A stretch of 64,000 nt of DNA from Paraburkholderia gardini. GTDB taxonomy: Bacteria; Pseudomonadota; Gammaproteobacteria; Burkholderiales; Burkholderiaceae. Below are positions 18,123-25,710 of this stretch, piece by piece. The position numbers were made by a program, and so were the translations under genes. Position 1 is the first letter of the stretch; each line of letters starts with the position of its first letter. The stretch covers positions 35,745 to 99,744 of the forward strand of contig NZ_CAJQYY010000026.1 of the NCBI RefSeq assembly GCF_907164575.1. The letters run 5' to 3'. The notes below the pieces were generated by a model. That model saw only the letters and a program-made list of their open reading frames with translations. It did no database searches and was not told the origin of the DNA.

Positions 18123-18160
18123 TGCTGTCTCCTGCAATTGGCTTGAATGTTTATGTCACC

Positions 18161-18189
18161 AATATAAGGGCAGACCGATAGCGCAACAA
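18161..18189 (-). promoter_or_regulatory. Sigma-70 type promoter of the rhamnonate operon
   Basis: Read on the minus strand: TTGTTG (-35, 18189-18184), 17 bp, TATATT (-10, 18166-18161), 38 bp before the ATG at 18122. It is a moderate match with ideal spacing. Confidence 0.5.
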
Positions 18190-18337
18190 TTCGAGTATTC
18201 GATGCGGTGATAACAAAAGCGGATTGGAGAGGTGGACACGCAGAAGGACGTACCGGCGACTCCTGGCAAACCAATCCGTTCGGGCTTCGCGCGAACTCCC
18301 CCGCTTGCCCGGCGAATTTATCCCTCGCGATCAAATA

Positions 18338-18397
18338 TTAAGGTATAAATTTGACACACATCTCTTTTATACCTTAACATGCAAACATGAGGTATAA
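18338..18397 (+). promoter_or_regulatory. Promoter with three GGTATAA operator copies before the nucleotidyltransferase gene
   Basis: TTAAGGTATAAA at 18338-18349 has a perfect 12-bp inverted copy TTTATACCTTAA at 18366-18377. A third, partial copy, AGGTATAA, is at 18390-18397. The first two flank a consensus -35 TTGACA (18351-18356). A -10 TAACAT lies at 18375-18380 after an 18-bp spacer, overlapping the second copy. A protein bound to these repeats would cover the whole promoter. No regulator gene adjoins, so the binding protein could be the gene product itself or encoded elsewhere. Confidence 0.65.
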
Positions 18398-18410
18398 GGA
18401 GTTGATAGCA

Positions 18411-19448
18411 ATGACCAGCTTCCACAATGACGCACTGCAAACGCTGTATTCCTCTGTCACCGAGCGCGCCAGCACGCAATCTCACATCCCGCTGCATTCT
18501 CCTGGCTCCGCTGCGCAGAAGACCGTAGACGGGAAAACGTACACCTACTGGCGGGTGTATCTTGCGTCAGGAAAGCACAAGGAAACCTCATTAGGTCGAG
18601 CGGGAGAGCCCGCTACCGCCGCTGCGCTCGAGGCAAGACTACTCGAGAGCACGGAGATGCGCGTGCTTGCCACCGACGTCCAGGTCCTGCGTAAGGCGAG
18701 CTTTGCTGCTGCCGACAATTCTTCGACGCTAACGCTCGCAACGCTCTTTAACGCCGCCATCTTCAGCCACGGCGGAGTGCTCGTCGGATCCCACGCATTT
18801 GGTGCGCTACTGAACGGCCTCGGCGTTCGTCTGCCTGCGAACTACAGGACCGAGGATATCGACATCGGAAGCACGGGGACCATTTCGGTGGCCATCCCGG
18901 AAAACCGCAGCTTTCTCGACATCCTGCGTGACAGCGGTATTCCTTTTATCGAGGTGCCAGAACTGGACACACGAAAGCCGTCAACCTCGTTCAAGGTTCG
19001 AGGACAACCCCTCAAGGTGGACTTGCTCGTGCCGGGCACCGAGGCATACGAAACGAAGGCCTTGCCCCAGTTGCGCGCACACGCGACAGGGCTTCCGTAC
19101 TTCAGGTATCTGGTATCAAACCCGGCGCGCGGCTTTATCCTTGGCAAGGAACATGTGGTCCCGGTGATGCTGCCGGACCCCGCGAGATTTGCCCTTCACA
19201 AGCTTGTCGTCAGCACGCTTCGCGACCCGTCGCATGCACTCAAGGCAGACAAGGACCGGCGGCAGGCCGCAGTGCTGATTGACGCGCTCACAGAAAAGTT
19301 TCCAGACTGGCTGACGACAGCTGCCAACGACCTGGAGAAGCGCGCCCGCCCCCGGGTTGCCAGGGCGGCCGCCCAAACCCTGAACCTTGCTCCTGGCTTG
19401 TCGGAACGCGCCCAGGATTTCCTGGCTGATTTAGGGACTCACGCGTAG
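18411..19448 (+). CDS. Nucleotidyltransferase-fold protein of the GSU2403 type (NTP_transf_8-like)
   Basis: A 345-residue protein with a pol-beta-type nucleotidyltransferase signature: GS at 126-127 (LVGSHAFGALLNGLG), Asp149 and Asp151 in TEDIDIG, and a third acidic residue Asp204 in LKVDLLVP. The N-terminal 100 residues include a GKTYTYWRVYLASGKHKETSLG segment typical of the GSU2403 family, which is often carried by mobile elements. The biochemical target is unknown; tRNA or protein modification is possible by analogy. ATG 18411 is preferred over 18387 because AAGGAG lies 11 bp before it. It stands alone, and a regulator fragment follows directly. GC is about 58 % in a sampled line, slightly below its neighbours. 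Confidence 0.7.
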   Translation: MTSFHNDALQTLYSSVTERASTQSHIPLHSPGSAAQKTVDGKTYTYWRVYLASGKHKETSLGRAGEPATAAALEARLLESTEMRVLATDVQVLRKASFAAADNSSTLTLATLFNAAIFSHGGVLVGSHAFGALLNGLGVRLPANYRTEDIDIGSTGTISVAIPENRSFLDILRDSGIPFIEVPELDTRKPSTSFKVRGQPLKVDLLVPGTEAYETKALPQLRAHATGLPYFRYLVSNPARGFILGKEHVVPVMLPDPARFALHKLVVSTLRDPSHALKADKDRRQAAVLIDALTEKFPDWLTTAANDLEKRARPRVARAAAQTLNLAPGLSERAQDFLADLGTHA

Positions 19449-19546
19449 CCGAACGCACGGTGCGCAACCAGATCGCTTCGCTGATGCAAAAGATGTCGTG
19501 TAGCAGACAATCGGAACTCGTCCGGCCAGGCTCGTTGCTGCGTTAG
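19445..19546 (+). pseudogene. LuxR-type helix-turn-helix remnant
   Basis: Directly after, and out of frame with, the nucleotidyltransferase stop, the + strand reads VAERTVRNQIASLMQKMSCS and then RQSELV before TAG. This matches the recognition helix and end of a NarL/LuxR DNA-binding domain (usual form: SERTVRNHISALLRKLGV ... RTEAV). Only about 33 codons remain and no start, receiver or upstream half is present. It is probably the tail of a gene cut when the nucleotidyltransferase segment arrived. Confidence 0.55.
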
Positions 19547-19605
19547 GGACGCTTTAGCGAGCAGCTGCGCAAACTTTAGCGCCCGCGCAACGTCGCTCAC
19601 GACAA

Positions 19606-20313
19606 TCAGGCTGCCGCGCTCACGGCATGCGCGCGACGCAGACGTTCGCGGCTGTTGCTCAGATGCATCCGCATCGCGGCACGCGCGTCGTCGGCATCCT
19701 GGCGTTCGATCGCGCGATAAATCTGCTCGTGCTCGTTCAGCACGTTACGCAGATGCTCGACGTGATCCAGCTCGGCAATCTCCGCGGACCCGAGCCGCGT
19801 ACGCGGACTCACCGCGCGGCCCAGCTGGCTGAGCACATCGAAGAAGTAGCGATTCCCGCTTGCCCGCGCAATCTGCAGATGAAATTCGATGTCGTGCGCC
19901 AGCACGTCGGTGCTGCCGCGTTCGAGCTCGGCGCCGAAGCGGTCAAGTGCGCTGCGAATCTGCTGGAGATGCTGTGCCGTGCGCCGGCCCGCCGCCAGCG
20001 CAGCCGAAGCCGATTCGACGTCGATCCGGAACTCGATGATGGCCATGACGTCGAGCATGCTCGAAAGATCCGCCACCGGAAGGCGCATCCGCTCTTCCTT
20101 CTCCGGCTCGCATACAAACGTGCCGATGCCGTGGCGTGTCTCGACCACATTGGCCGCCTGCAGCCGCGAGATCGCCTCGCGAACCACGGACCGGCTCACG
20201 GAGAGCTGCTTCATCATTTCCACCTCGGTGGGAATCCTGTCGCCGGGCCTCAGGGCCCCGCGGCGGATCTCCCCGGAGAGGGTGGCCACTACCTTTTCAG
20301 TCAGACTGCTCAT
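19606..20313 (-). CDS. FadR-type GntR regulator, paralogue of the divergent neighbour
   Basis: A 235-residue GntR regulator. The winged helix is at residues 8-75 (GDRIPTEVEMMKQLSVSRSV, then REAISRLQAANVVETRHGIG), followed by an all-helical FCD domain that keeps metal-binding histidines (HDIEFHLQIA and the region HEQIYRAIE). It resembles the gene at 20583 over its whole length, including the ends AAMRMHLSNSRERLRRA and AAMRMHLSSSRERLRRA, so the two are duplicates. It is divergent from that gene with 269 bp between. The likely role is control of a hexarate or hexuronate pathway such as the glucarate dehydratase downstream. Confidence 0.8.
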   Translation of the reverse strand: MSSLTEKVVATLSGEIRRGALRPGDRIPTEVEMMKQLSVSRSVVREAISRLQAANVVETRHGIGTFVCEPEKEERMRLPVADLSSMLDVMAIIEFRIDVESASAALAAGRRTAQHLQQIRSALDRFGAELERGSTDVLAHDIEFHLQIARASGNRYFFDVLSQLGRAVSPRTRLGSAEIAELDHVEHLRNVLNEHEQIYRAIERQDADDARAAMRMHLSNSRERLRRAHAVSAAA

Positions 20314-20507
20314 CGGTGGTTTGCTGGGTAATCAACGGGAAATACGGCAACGGGAAACACCGGTGTCGTCCGGGTGAGAGATGTCATCCGACGTCTCGGC
20401 GAGCGACAATCATAGCGCCAGCGCGGCGCAATGGCGATGCATCGGGTGCAATTCGGCCATCATTGGCAACGCAAACGCTTCGAAACCGGCCCTGCAGGAA
20501 TCGCGTA

Positions 20508-20535
20508 TTGGCATCGTTGTCGGACAACGTATAAT
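20508..20535 (+). promoter_or_regulatory. Promoter with perfect operator in the spacer, before the GntR gene at 20583
   Basis: -35 TTGGCA (20508-20513), 16 bp, and a consensus -10 TATAAT (20530-20535). The palindrome CGTTGTC-G-GACAACG (20515-20529) fills the spacer exactly. This is a textbook place for autorepression. The core GTC-N-GAC recurs before the MFS gene at 21782 and, in weaker form, at 20382-20396 (TGTCATC-C-GACGTCT) near the other GntR start. Confidence 0.75.
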
Positions 20536-20582
20536 CAAAAGATAATACTGAAAACGACAGCGCATCTATCAGGAGTCTTTCC

Positions 20583-21335
20583 ATGGCCTCGTCCCCAACC
20601 CCGGCGCCCCAACGCGTGCGCGGCAGCCTTGCGGACCTCGTGGTGAATTACGTCAGGGAACAGGTCGCGTCGAACGCCCTGAAACCGGGCGATCAACTGC
20701 CGACCGAAACCGCCTTGATGTCCCTGCTCGGCGTCAGCCGTACGGTTGTGCGCGAAGCCATTTCGCGCCTTCAGGCGAGCGCCGTGATCGAGACGCGGCA
20801 CGGCATCGGCAGCTTCGTGCTGGAACCGCGTCACCAGCCGCTCGGCCTCGACATGGTCCCCGCGACGACGCTGAACGATCTCCTGTCGGTGCTGGAACTG
20901 CGCATCAGCCTCGAAACGGAATGCGCGGGCCTGGCCGCGCAGCGCGCGAAAGAGCAGGACATCGCGAACATCCGCGCCGCGCTCGAAGCCGTCGAGGAAA
21001 CGAACCGTGCAGGCGGCGACAGCACGGCCGCGGATTTGCGGTTCCACGTCTCGGTGGCACACGCGACAGGCAACCGGTATTTCGTCGACATCCTCACGCA
21101 AATGGGCGCGGCGCTGATTCCGCGTCACCGTATCGACTCACCGGGCATCGCGCGCAGCGATCCGGCTGCGTACATGACACGCGTCAACATCGAACACGAA
21201 AGCATTCTCGACGCGATCACCCGACGCGACCCGGAGGGCGCGCGCGCCGCGATGCGGATGCATCTGTCGAGCAGCCGCGAACGCCTGCGCCGCGCAAGCC
21301 AGACGCCGGAAGAAAGCGCGGAAGGTCTTGTCTGA
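20583..21335 (+). CDS. FadR-type GntR regulator of the glucarate locus
   Basis: A 250-residue GntR/FadR-type repressor with a winged helix at about 15-85 (GDQLPTETALMSLLGVSRTV followed by REAISRLQASAVIETRHGIG) and a C-terminal FCD ligand domain. AGGAG lies 8 bp before the ATG. Its promoter carries a perfect palindrome between -35 and -10, and a near copy lies at the start of the MFS gene. Autoregulation plus control of the transporter and glucarate dehydratase is therefore the simplest reading. The ligand is probably D-glucarate, D-galactarate or a product. A strong terminator follows at 21357. Confidence 0.82.
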   Translation: MASSPTPAPQRVRGSLADLVVNYVREQVASNALKPGDQLPTETALMSLLGVSRTVVREAISRLQASAVIETRHGIGSFVLEPRHQPLGLDMVPATTLNDLLSVLELRISLETECAGLAAQRAKEQDIANIRAALEAVEETNRAGGDSTAADLRFHVSVAHATGNRYFVDILTQMGAALIPRHRIDSPGIARSDPAAYMTRVNIEHESILDAITRRDPEGARAAMRMHLSSSRERLRRASQTPEESAEGLV

Positions 21336-21356
21336 CGCGTCCGGCAATCCAGCAGG

Positions 21357-21382
21357 AAAGCGGCCGCCGGCCGCTTTTTTTT
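21357..21382 (+). terminator. Rho-independent terminator of the GntR gene
   Basis: A perfect 9-bp stem, AAAGCGGCC (21357-21365) with GGCCGCTTT (21369-21377), a 3-base loop and eight T residues (21375-21382). It starts 22 bp after the GntR stop codon. Confidence 0.9.
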
Positions 21383-21643
21383 GCGCGGATGGAGCCGGCG
21401 TCGCTCCACTCGCCCTCGCCGCGCCCGCCTAAATGAACCGCGCCAGGCCCCGCTCCCGGTTCAATCGCCGAACGGCTGGCCTGAAAACCCGCCGGGACAT
21501 CGCGATGTCAGGATTCTTCGATAAAAATCTCAACATCGGTCATCAGATCACATATCATCGCTGGCCCCGAAATCACCTTCCCGGAATCCAGTAAAATCCT
21601 GTATTACAGGCATTTAAAGCCAAAAATACGGGTAAACACTACA

Positions 21644-21687
21644 TTGGAAAACGCCACTCCGAAAGAGTAGACTGTCGTCCGACAACA
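21644..21687 (+). promoter_or_regulatory. Promoter and operator of the MFS-glucarate dehydratase operon
   Basis: -35-like TTGGAA (21644-21649), 18 bp, -10-like TAGACT (21668-21673). The imperfect palindrome TGTCGTC-C-GACAACA (21673-21687; 6 of 7 pairs) follows directly over the expected start site. It matches the palindrome in the adjacent GntR promoter, which supports one regulator acting on both. Confidence 0.65.
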
Positions 21688-21781
21688 TACAACACACAGG
21701 CTTGCAGACCCTCATCGTCGACCCCGCCTGCACCGTACTGCGTCCGATCAGGCCCGCACACCGGCCAATACTGGAGACATC

Positions 21782-23113
21782 TTGACATCTACTTTCGCCA
21801 CCTCGACCGACCTGCTTGACTCAGCGGTCTCCAAGGTCAAACGGCATGTGCTGCCGCTCTTTCTCCTGATGTTTATCGCGAACTACATCGACCGCGTCAA
21901 CATCGGCTTTGCTAACGCGCACATGCAGACGGATCTGGGCCTCGGCGCTGCTGCCTACGGGTTCGGCAGTGGCCTCTTCTTCGTCGGCTATGCGCTCTTC
22001 GAGGTGCCGTCGAACGTGTTGATGCAGAAGTACGGCGCGCGCGCCTGGCTCACGCGCATCATGGGCACGTGGGGCATCGTGGCCGCCGCGATGGCGTTCG
22101 TCTGGAACGATACGTCGTTCTATGTGCTGCGATTCCTGCTGGGCATCGCCGAGGCCGGGTTCTTCCCCGGCGTCGTTTTCTACTTCACGCAATGGCTGCC
22201 GCAAAAAGAGCGCGGCAAGGCCATCGCGGTTTTCCTTTCGGGGTCGGCGATCGCATCCGTGCTTTCCGGCCCGATCACCGGCGCCCTGCTTTCGATCCAG
22301 GGTGCCGGGCTTCACGGCTGGCAGTGGATGTTTCTCATCGAAGGCGGCTTTTCGGTCTTGCTGTGCGGCGTGAGCTGGATGCTGCTGAAGTCCCGCATCG
22401 GCGACGCCACGTGGCTCACGGCTGACGAACGGAAGATTCTCGCGTCGTCCATCGCCGCCGAGCAGGCCGAGCGCGACGCCCACGGCACCGCCCGTGTGCC
22501 GACGATGAAGCTGCTGAAAGATCCGCAGATCCTGCTGTTCTGCTTCCTGTACTTCGCGATTCAACTGACGATCTACGCCGCCACCTTCTGGCTTCCGACG
22601 ATCATCAGAAAGATGGGCAGCCTCTCGGATTTCCAGGTGGGGCTCTTCAACACCATCCCCTGGCTGATCGCGATGGTCGCGATGTACTGTTTTGCGGTAC
22701 TTTCTGCAAAATGGCGCTTTCAGCAGGCCTGGCTCGCCACGGCGCTCGTGATTGCCGCATGCGGGCTGTTCGCTTCGACGTCGGGCAATCCGGTCCTGTC
22801 GTTTGTCGCCATCTGCTTTTCCGCCATCGGATTCAAGGCCGCTTCGTCGCTTTTCTGGCCGATTCCCCAGGGCTACCTCGATGCCCGTGTGGCGGCTGCC
22901 GTGATTGCACTCATCAACTCTGTCGGAAATCTGGGAGGGTTCTTCGCACCTGCCGCGTTTGGTTACCTCCAGCAGCACACCGGCTCGATTTCCGGTGGCC
23001 TGTACGGGTTGGGCGTGGCGTCGCTCATCGCGGCGGCAGCCGGCTTTTTTACCCGCAACCGTCTCGTGAATCGCGACGCGCCGGTAGAGGCCGTCCACAG
23101 CAAGGCTCACTGA
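21782..23113 (+). CDS. MFS carrier, ACS family, probable D-glucarate/D-galactarate uptake
   Basis: A 443-residue 12-helix carrier with the ACS motif IDRVNIGFANAHMQ near residue 37 and YALFEVPSNVLMQKYGAR. It belongs to the same family as E. coli GudP. The only suitable start is TTG at 21782, with GGAG 6 bp before it. It is followed after 72 bp by glucarate dehydratase, so glucarate or galactarate import is the likely job. It is broadly similar to the MFS gene of the rhamnose locus. Confidence 0.8.
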   Translation: MTSTFATSTDLLDSAVSKVKRHVLPLFLLMFIANYIDRVNIGFANAHMQTDLGLGAAAYGFGSGLFFVGYALFEVPSNVLMQKYGARAWLTRIMGTWGIVAAAMAFVWNDTSFYVLRFLLGIAEAGFFPGVVFYFTQWLPQKERGKAIAVFLSGSAIASVLSGPITGALLSIQGAGLHGWQWMFLIEGGFSVLLCGVSWMLLKSRIGDATWLTADERKILASSIAAEQAERDAHGTARVPTMKLLKDPQILLFCFLYFAIQLTIYAATFWLPTIIRKMGSLSDFQVGLFNTIPWLIAMVAMYCFAVLSAKWRFQQAWLATALVIAACGLFASTSGNPVLSFVAICFSAIGFKAASSLFWPIPQGYLDARVAAAVIALINSVGNLGGFFAPAAFGYLQQHTGSISGGLYGLGVASLIAAAAGFFTRNRLVNRDAPVEAVHSKAH

Positions 23114-23185
23114 CCGCCCGGGGCGGATGTTCAACCCACAGCAACCCGACTCCCGCCAGCCGGCTTCTCAAACATACAAGGTTCA

Positions 23186-24547
23186 ATGCTCATGTCCACT
23201 CCTACCCTGCAATCGAACGCCACGCCGAAGGTCACCGAACTGCGCGTCGTGCCCGTCGCCGGCCGCGACAGCATGTTGCTGAACCTGAGCGGCGCGCACG
23301 GCCCGTTCTTCACGCGTAACGTGGTCATCCTGCGCGACAGCGCCGGCAATACCGGCGTGGGTGAGGTGCCCGGCGGCGAGAGCATCCGCAAGACCATCGA
23401 CGATGCACGCGGGCTGGTCGTCGGCCAGTCGATCGGCAATCTTCAGGCCGTGCTCAACAAGGTGCGCACGCAGTTCGCCGATCGCGACGCGGGCGGACGC
23501 GGGCTGCAGACGTTCGACCTGCGCACGACCATTCACGCGGTAACGGCGCTCGAAGCCGCGCTGCTCGATCTGCTCGGGCAACATCTGGGCGTGCCCGTCG
23601 CCGCACTGCTGGGCGAAGGCCAGCAACGCGACGAAGTCGAAATGCTCGGATATCTGTTCTATATCGGCGACCGCAACAAAACCGACCTGCCGTATGCAGG
23701 CGGCGCGGAAGGCGGCGACGACTGGGAGCGCGCGCGCACCGAGGAAGCCATGACGCCCGAAGCCGTGGTGCGTCTGGCCGAAGCCGCGCAGGCGCGCTAT
23801 GGCTTTAACGACTTCAAGCTGAAAGGCGGCGTGCTTGCCGGCGACGCCGAAATCGAAGCGGTGACCGCTCTGGCGGAGCGCTTTCCGAACGCCCGTGTGA
23901 CGCTCGATCCGAATGGCGCGTGGTCGCTGGCGGAAGCGATCCGTCTTTGCCGCGACCAGCACGACGTGCTCGCGTATGCAGAAGATCCGTGCGGCGCGGA
24001 GAACGGCTACTCGGGCCGCGAAGTGATGGCTGAATTCCGTCGCGCAACCGGTCTGCCGACCGCCACCAACATGATTGCCACGGACTGGCGCCAGATGGGT
24101 CACGCGATCCAGCTGCAATCCGTCGACATTCCGCTCGCCGATCCGCACTTCTGGACCATGCAGGGCTCGGTACGTGTCGCGCAGATGTGCAACGAATGGG
24201 GCCTGACCTGGGGTTCGCATTCGAACAATCACTTCGACATTTCGCTCGCGATGTTCACCCAGGTCGCGGCTGCCGCGCCCGGCAAGATCACCGCCATCGA
24301 CACGCACTGGATCTGGCAGGACGGGCAGTTTCTGACACGCGAGCCGCTACAGATCGTCGGCGGCAAGGTGAAGGTGCCGGAAAAGGCGGGCCTCGGTGTC
24401 GAACTCGATATGGACGCACTCGGGAAAGCCCACGCGCTGTATCAAGAGCATGGCCTCGGCGCCCGCGATGACGGTGTCGCCATGCAATATCTGATTCCGA
24501 ACTGGAAGTTCGACAACAAACGGCCGTGCCTCGTGCGCGGGGGCTGA
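23186..24547 (+). CDS. gudD: D-glucarate dehydratase
   Basis: A 453-residue enolase-superfamily enzyme of the glucarate dehydratase subgroup, at the usual length. Visible catalytic residues are Lys211 and Lys213 (DFKLKGGV), Asp241 (LDPNGAW), Glu266 (EDPCGAENGYSGRE), Asn295 (ATNMIATDW) and His345 (GSHSNNHFDISLAM). It converts D-glucarate, and often L-idarate, to 5-keto-4-deoxy-glucarate. The following step (a DapA-type dehydratase or an aldolase) is not next to it. ATG codons at 23186 and 23192 are both possible, since AAGG lies 4 and 10 bp upstream of them. Confidence 0.93.
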   Translation: MLMSTPTLQSNATPKVTELRVVPVAGRDSMLLNLSGAHGPFFTRNVVILRDSAGNTGVGEVPGGESIRKTIDDARGLVVGQSIGNLQAVLNKVRTQFADRDAGGRGLQTFDLRTTIHAVTALEAALLDLLGQHLGVPVAALLGEGQQRDEVEMLGYLFYIGDRNKTDLPYAGGAEGGDDWERARTEEAMTPEAVVRLAEAAQARYGFNDFKLKGGVLAGDAEIEAVTALAERFPNARVTLDPNGAWSLAEAIRLCRDQHDVLAYAEDPCGAENGYSGREVMAEFRRATGLPTATNMIATDWRQMGHAIQLQSVDIPLADPHFWTMQGSVRVAQMCNEWGLTWGSHSNNHFDISLAMFTQVAAAAPGKITAIDTHWIWQDGQFLTREPLQIVGGKVKVPEKAGLGVELDMDALGKAHALYQEHGLGARDDGVAMQYLIPNWKFDNKRPCLVRGG

Positions 24548-25194
24548 CGGTCCTGGCAGCGGGTCCCGCCAACGGTTCGGATCACCCGCCGCCAGAAGCC
24601 GGTACGCACGGAAGAACTGCCGGGCCACGCCTCGCGCGATGTCCGGCAATTCATCAAATTGCCCGCGAAATCCGCTTCGTTTCGCCGGATTGAATGGATG
24701 TCCGCGCACCTACACTTGTTTTCATGGAGCGAATCACCGCGCCATCGACGCGGTCCCCTCCGCGTTGCGTTGAACCGTACCGTTGACCGTTTTTTCACGT
24801 AGTGGTTGCAGACGTAGCAGCACTTGCAGTTCGTGGATGAAGCACATTCAAAAAAGTATCTGGGGTTTGCTGCAGACAACAAAAGAAGGACCGGATGCCG
24901 GTAACAGGCAGTCAAGATAGTAACAACCACGTTGTATGCGATGGCGATACGTCGGCGGGCTTCCACGAGTTCGCGAGACTTTCCATCCTGTCATGCCCCG
25001 TTCCCGTGTGGGACGGGGCTTTTTTTCGTCTTCGGGCGGCATGCACAGTGGACGCATCCGCGCGCTATATGCTTTAAGCCTGCCTTAATTGTCGGCGATC
25101 ATCATGCCTGCACGGACTCTGGTCCGAGGCCCCCGGTTCCATTTTCAACGCGTACGGCCGGGGCCCTGCATTACCGAAGAAGGTTCAAACCATC
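24548..25194. other. 647-bp region without a gene; possible small RNA ending in a terminator
   Basis: No open frame here looks coding on either strand. The one strong signal is the rho-independent terminator at 24995-25026, about 450 bp after gudD. It may end the long 3' untranslated part of the gudD message or a separate small RNA starting near 24850-24900. I cannot name an RNA family, and the promoter is not clear. Confidence 0.4.
24995..25026 (+). terminator. Rho-independent terminator without an adjacent gene
   Basis: A GC-rich stem with GCCCCGTTCC (24995-25004) pairing to GGGACGGGGC (25010-25019, one G-T pair), a 5-base loop and seven T residues from 25020. It is oriented to stop rightward transcripts. 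Confidence 0.88.
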
Positions 25195-25668
25195 ATGTCT
25201 GGAAAATCGCACATCCGCAAATACACCCAGCCGGCCATGTCGCCGCTGCTGCGCGCGCTCACGTTTAGCCGGGCCGCACACGAGCCTGTGACACAGGCCA
25301 TGCTGCTGCAGTGCTACACCGGTCTCGACGCATTCCGCCGTGGTCATGGCTCGCGTGAACTGTTCACGACGCTCGGCCGGCAGTTGCTGGTCGCTGAGGA
25401 GCTTTGCCGCCTCGGTTACGAAAGCGACGACCGCATGGCGATCCAGGAAGCGCACGCTGCGATGATGCAGATCGATACCGCGGCGCACGAAAACGGCATC
25501 TGGGCGACGAGCGGTATCGACTACGCGTGGCTGTGTTTCGCGCTGGACGTCTTTGCGCGCCAGCTGGCGGCCGCGTCGCTCGAAAGCATTGCGATGGCGG
25601 AAGCGAAGATGATCGAAGGGTTGCTCACGGCCGGACGTCTCCCCGCGCTCGCGGAAACGTCATCGTAA
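25195..25668 (+). CDS. Hypothetical 157-residue protein
   Basis: I do not recognise the family with certainty. It is a soluble, mostly helical protein with a basic N-terminus (SGKSHIRKYTQ), an alanine- and leucine-rich body and no signal peptide or membrane segment. It resembles small conserved Burkholderia proteins sometimes loosely labelled as Fis-type regulators, but I see no clear helix-turn-helix. GAAGAAGG lies about 10 bp before the ATG. It stands alone between the terminator at 25026 and a convergent MFS gene. Confidence 0.6.
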   Translation: MSGKSHIRKYTQPAMSPLLRALTFSRAAHEPVTQAMLLQCYTGLDAFRRGHGSRELFTTLGRQLLVAEELCRLGYESDDRMAIQEAHAAMMQIDTAAHENGIWATSGIDYAWLCFALDVFARQLAAASLESIAMAEAKMIEGLLTAGRLPALAETSS

Positions 25669-25710
25669 CGACGTGCTCCGCCCTCTGCGCGCTCTCCGGC
25701 CTGGTTGCGC

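Larger units (their letters stand above)
21336..21781. other. Intergenic region between GntR and MFS genes
   Basis: 446 bp without a credible gene. It holds the terminator at 21357-21382 and the promoter/operator at 21644-21687. The roughly 95 bp leader between that promoter and the TTG start has no clear structure that I can see. Confidence 0.6.

Noticed and set aside
18351..18373. TTGACA with TATACC as a promoter pair
   Set aside because: The spacer would be 11 bp, too short; TAACAT at 18375 gives 18 bp and is used instead.
24895..25077. 60-codon frame covering the terminator at 24995
   Set aside because: A gene running through a strong terminator with no ribosome site is not credible.
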